A stretch of DNA of 8,247 nucleotides from Oscillospiraceae bacterium (GTDB taxonomy: Bacteria; Bacillota; Clostridia; Oscillospirales; Ruminococcaceae). The stretch lies in NCBI GenBank assembly GCA_031285645.1, contig JAITVU010000238.1, positions 1-8,247 on the forward strand, in the 5' to 3' direction. The position numbers and the translations under genes were made by a program. Each line of letters starts with the position of its first letter. The first letter of the stretch is position 1. The notes beneath the pieces are model-generated. The model worked only from the letters and a program-made list of their open reading frames with translations. It was not told where the DNA came from and searched no databases. Positions 6,653 to 8,247 of this stretch are shown here, one piece after another.

Positions 6653-6874
6653 AGGATACTGCCTGAACGATCAAGCAAGCCTTGCTTTGTCTTAAAAGCC
6701 CATGCGGGAAGTGTGGTTAGCCATTGGACGGACAATGCGTTTATTGAGTATATAAATTCTAAATTGTCAATCAGCGCCGGATTACAGGTCTGGTCACCGG
6801 CGGACATTTCCAATATTGAGGATGAAAGACTAGAAGTGTTGAATGAGTACGCCGATGCATTAGCAGGCGGGTGA
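6653..6874 (+). pseudogene. Open-frame fragment, possible C-terminal gene remnant
   Basis: An open frame of 73 codons follows an in-frame TGA (6650-6652) and ends at TGA 6872-6874. There is no ATG and no RBS; the first plausible in-frame start is a GTG at 6713. The translation looks protein-like, with segments such as KAHAGSVVSHWTDNAFIEYI and SAGLQVWSPADISNIEDERL, ending NEYADALAGG. I do not recognise the family. The lack of a start and the position just after the regulator suggest the tail of a gene whose front has been lost. It may also be chance. Confidence 0.3.
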
Positions 6875-6917
6875 GTCTTTTGCTTACCCTCGCACAAATT
6901 TCCTGATAAGAACGACA

Positions 6918-6955
6918 AATCCGAACCCTTCTCCTACCGGAAAAAGGTTCGGATT
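6918..6955. terminator. Long inverted repeat between convergent units, possible terminator
   Basis: AATCCGAACC (6918-6927) and GGTTCGGATT (6946-6955) are perfect reverse complements over 10 bp. Further pairing inside (about five more pairs with two mismatches) leaves a 4-base loop. It lies between the regulator (+) and the glycosyltransferase fragment (-), so it could end transcription from either side. No strong T-run follows on either strand, which lowers confidence. Confidence 0.4.
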
Positions 6956-6967
6956 ATCCTTATTTGG

Positions 6968-6993
6968 AGCGGGTTTCGGGGCTCAAACTCGCT
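6968..6993. repeat. Stem-loop of unknown role
   Basis: AGCGGGTTT (6968-6976) and AAACTCGCT (6985-6993) pair with one G-T wobble around an 8-base loop. On the minus strand this reads loosely like the 3' end of a tRNA (a T-arm-like stretch, then ACCCGCTCCA), but the T-stem pairs poorly and no tRNA body is found beyond it. Confidence 0.35.
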
Positions 6994-7135
6994 ACTTATA
7001 TCTTGGTAAAAGCAAAAACCGAGTGCTTGCATGTAAATAATATGTTATTTAGTAAGAGTAGATCAGAAAACTGTCTGCAGCGATATAATTATATCACTCT
7101 TCATTAGCGTGCTTATGTGCAACTGCATAACATCG

Positions 7136-7894
7136 CTACTCCTTTAAAACAAAAAAAGCCGATTCTCCGTCATCTATCACCAAATATAAATCGTCATTTT
7201 TTTCAAAAAATTTTGCCAATAGTTCAGGCGACTCATAAGAAACAAGTAAAGATTTGTTTTGGTTGTTATCATTCATAAAAGCGTTATAATCCCCTTTTTG
7301 GGGTATCATTCCTGAAAAATATCCATGGAGTATCCAACTCTGCGGCAAAGAATTTGCAGAACCGTCAGGGTGAATCATGTAGTATACGGTGTCTTCCTCA
7401 AATTCGTTATCCTTAAGTTTAGAGAATATACTGTCGCAGGATGATGTTGAAGCAATCTGGCAAATATCTGGATTTGGATTTACAATTAAACCTATAATTA
7501 ACAACAACAAACAGGTTCCGGATATAATGAACTGTTGTCGTCTATTCTTCATTATTCCTGTGAATAACCCATTCACCGCATAGCCTACCAAAAAATACAA
7601 TCCAATTATACCAGGATAGATATACCACCCTAATTTTGTTGGAACGAACGAAAAGAGAATTAATGGACATAAAAAAACTAATGAAAATATTGTTAAAAAA
7701 GTGAAGTTTTGTTCAGCTTTTATTTCTTTTGTTAATGATAACAGAGTAAACATTGCGATCGTAGATATTATAGCTAAATTGGTTGAACCGCCCAAAATAT
7801 TTCCAATTACTTGAATATAAAAGGTAATTCCGCCAGAATGACTTTCAACTAATTTCCATAAAATAAAATTAAGACAATCAAATAAACAACACAC
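7136..7894 (-). CDS. PMT/GT39-like membrane glycosyltransferase, C-terminal fragment
   Basis: 252 residues with four membrane segments (about 36-53, 65-83, 90-112, 121-138) and a soluble C-terminal domain (about 140-252). The segment FSFVPTKLGWYIYPGIIGLY (81-100) matches the conserved TKLxWYxxP region in the later membrane part of ArnT/PMT-type lipid-linked sugar transferases, and the ESHSGGITFYI stretch (17-27) resembles the loop before it. Full proteins have about 450-550 residues; the N-terminal half with the catalytic first loop is missing. Upstream lie only about 30 bases and then a terminator. A GGAG stretch sits three bases before the ATG, closer than usual. Base composition is much more AT-rich than the transporter operon, suggesting different ancestry. 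It is most likely a 5'-truncated pseudogene, less likely a functional small membrane protein. It ends in TAG. Confidence 0.55.
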   Translation of the reverse strand: MCCLFDCLNFILWKLVESHSGGITFYIQVIGNILGGSTNLAIISTIAMFTLLSLTKEIKAEQNFTFLTIFSLVFLCPLILFSFVPTKLGWYIYPGIIGLYFLVGYAVNGLFTGIMKNRRQQFIISGTCLLLLIIGLIVNPNPDICQIASTSSCDSIFSKLKDNEFEEDTVYYMIHPDGSANSLPQSWILHGYFSGMIPQKGDYNAFMNDNNQNKSLLVSYESPELLAKFFEKNDDLYLVIDDGESAFFVLKE

Positions 7895-7921
7895 ATCGCT
7901 CCAATATGTGTTGCTTTGGTT

Positions 7922-7949
7922 AAAAAGCCCCCGGAAACAAAACCGGGGG
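7922..7949 (-). terminator. Intrinsic terminator of the amidase gene
   Basis: CCCCCGG and CCGGGGG (7928-7934 with 7943-7949) form a 7-bp GC stem with an 8-base loop. On the minus strand it is followed by CTTTTTAA and starts 4 bases after the amidase stop codon. This is a classic rho-independent terminator and should insulate the fragment at 7136-7894 from the amidase promoter. Confidence 0.88.
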
Positions 7950-7953
7950 TTTG

Positions 7954-8247
7954 TTATCTCTGTATTTCGATCACTTTGTAATAAGCGTTTTTGTCCTCTA
8001 CATTCATGGCGGCGGCGTATTGTTCGGCATCTTCCCTATTTGACAAAGCAATGACCTGCCTTGCAACGCCGTACAGCGTTTGCGCCGGGGCCGTCCATTG
8101 AATCCCCAGATAAGCCAGCACGCCTTTAGCGTAAGCGATTCCAAATGCCTGTTGCTTGGCTTCCGTATCGATCATGGCAGCGTCGGCTTTGCTGTCCAGG
8201 AATGCCCCTTCACAGAGTACGGCCGGGCACTGGACATTCCGGCACCA
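7954..8247 (-). CDS. Amidase_3-type N-acetylmuramoyl-L-alanine amidase, C-terminal part
   Basis: The C-terminal 97 residues of a zinc-dependent peptidoglycan amidase, which cuts between N-acetylmuramic acid and the L-Ala of the stem peptide; the gene enters from the right edge. The frame is open through the window end, so the ATG at 8175 is internal. The first visible residues contain NVQCPAVLCEGAFLDSKADA, matching the conserved block around the catalytic glutamate (the E of CEGAF), followed by a helix DTEAKQQAFGIAYAKGVLAY that closes the catalytic domain. The last 40 residues (LYGVARQVIALSNREDAEQY ... YYKVIEIQR) resemble a SPOR-type peptidoglycan-binding domain in degenerate or short form. 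The zinc-binding histidines lie outside the window. It could be a host autolysin or a prophage endolysin; the context does not decide. It ends in TAA before a strong terminator. Confidence 0.72.
   Translation of the reverse strand, partial: WCRNVQCPAVLCEGAFLDSKADAAMIDTEAKQQAFGIAYAKGVLAYLGIQWTAPAQTLYGVARQVIALSNREDAEQYAAAMNVEDKNAYYKVIEIQR

Larger units (their letters stand above)
6875..7135. other. Non-coding stretch between convergent units
   Basis: Besides the two stem-loops listed separately, this stretch turns AT-rich and contains a 7-bp inverted repeat TAAATAA/TTATTTA (7034-7051) and a perfect 14-bp palindrome GATATAATTATATC (7082-7095). I see no convincing gene, tRNA or CRISPR-like repeat here. 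The shift in base composition marks the passage into the AT-rich fragment to the right. Confidence 0.5.

Noticed and set aside
6960..7060. A tRNA gene on the minus strand ending near 6966
   Set aside because: Only a loose T-arm and CCA-like end can be seen; the T-stem has mismatches and no D-arm, anticodon arm or matching acceptor strand is present at the right distance.
1..8247. Genome-wide reassignment of TAG as sense
   Set aside because: Two other reading frames end at TAG at plausible positions and all other clear genes are free of internal TAG, so the amber in the regulator is an isolated event in this window.

Overview
The window looks like chromosomal DNA of a Gram-positive clostridial Firmicute, possibly a gut Oscillospiraceae/Lachnospiraceae-type anaerobe. 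This is inferred from an LplA/LplB/LplC-type (CUT1) oligosaccharide transporter with no ATPase gene of its own, a membrane-bound AraC-type sensor-regulator next to it, strong AGGAGG ribosome binding sites and a lipoprotein signal peptide. No species can be named from the sequence alone.

Layout. Positions 1-3719 hold a minus-strand transporter operon, read in the order solute-binding lipoprotein (3719-2016), first permease (1721-780), second permease (783-1, cut by the window edge). The lipoprotein gene has a long, highly structured 5' leader (about 3946-3720). The 294-base gap between lipoprotein and first permease is also full of hairpins and holds a 36-codon ORF with an excellent Shine-Dalgarno sequence. 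Transcribed divergently at 4257-6635 (+) is a transmembrane AraC-family sensor-regulator. Its reading frame is interrupted by one in-frame TAG (6333-6335) just before the DNA-binding domain, which continues in the same frame at 6336-6635. Positions 6636-7135 hold no complete gene: a short open frame that looks like a gene remnant, two inverted repeats and AT-rich palindromes. At 7894-7136 (-) is the AT-rich C-terminal half of a PMT/GT39-like membrane glycosyltransferase without its catalytic half. A strong terminator at 7922-7949 separates it from the 3' end of an Amidase_3-type cell-wall amidase gene that enters from the right edge (8247-7954, -).

How the parts may work together. The regulator probably senses an extracellular or membrane signal and controls the neighbouring sugar transporter, a common pairing in Firmicutes. 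The lipoprotein captures the sugar, the two permeases form the channel, and a shared ATPase encoded elsewhere would power it. The amber codon would separate the sensor from its DNA-binding domain unless it is read through.

Most notable signals. (1) The single in-frame TAG inside a conserved linker of an otherwise intact regulator. (2) A four-way cloverleaf-like palindrome in the lipoprotein leader followed by a terminator-like hairpin just before the RBS. (3) The same order (related AGTRRAYGAACTT palindrome, then a CACAAAAAG/CTTTTTGTG hairpin, then RBS) repeated in front of the first permease gene. (4) A candidate leader ORF whose mRNA contains a perfect 10-base complement to the permease Shine-Dalgarno region.
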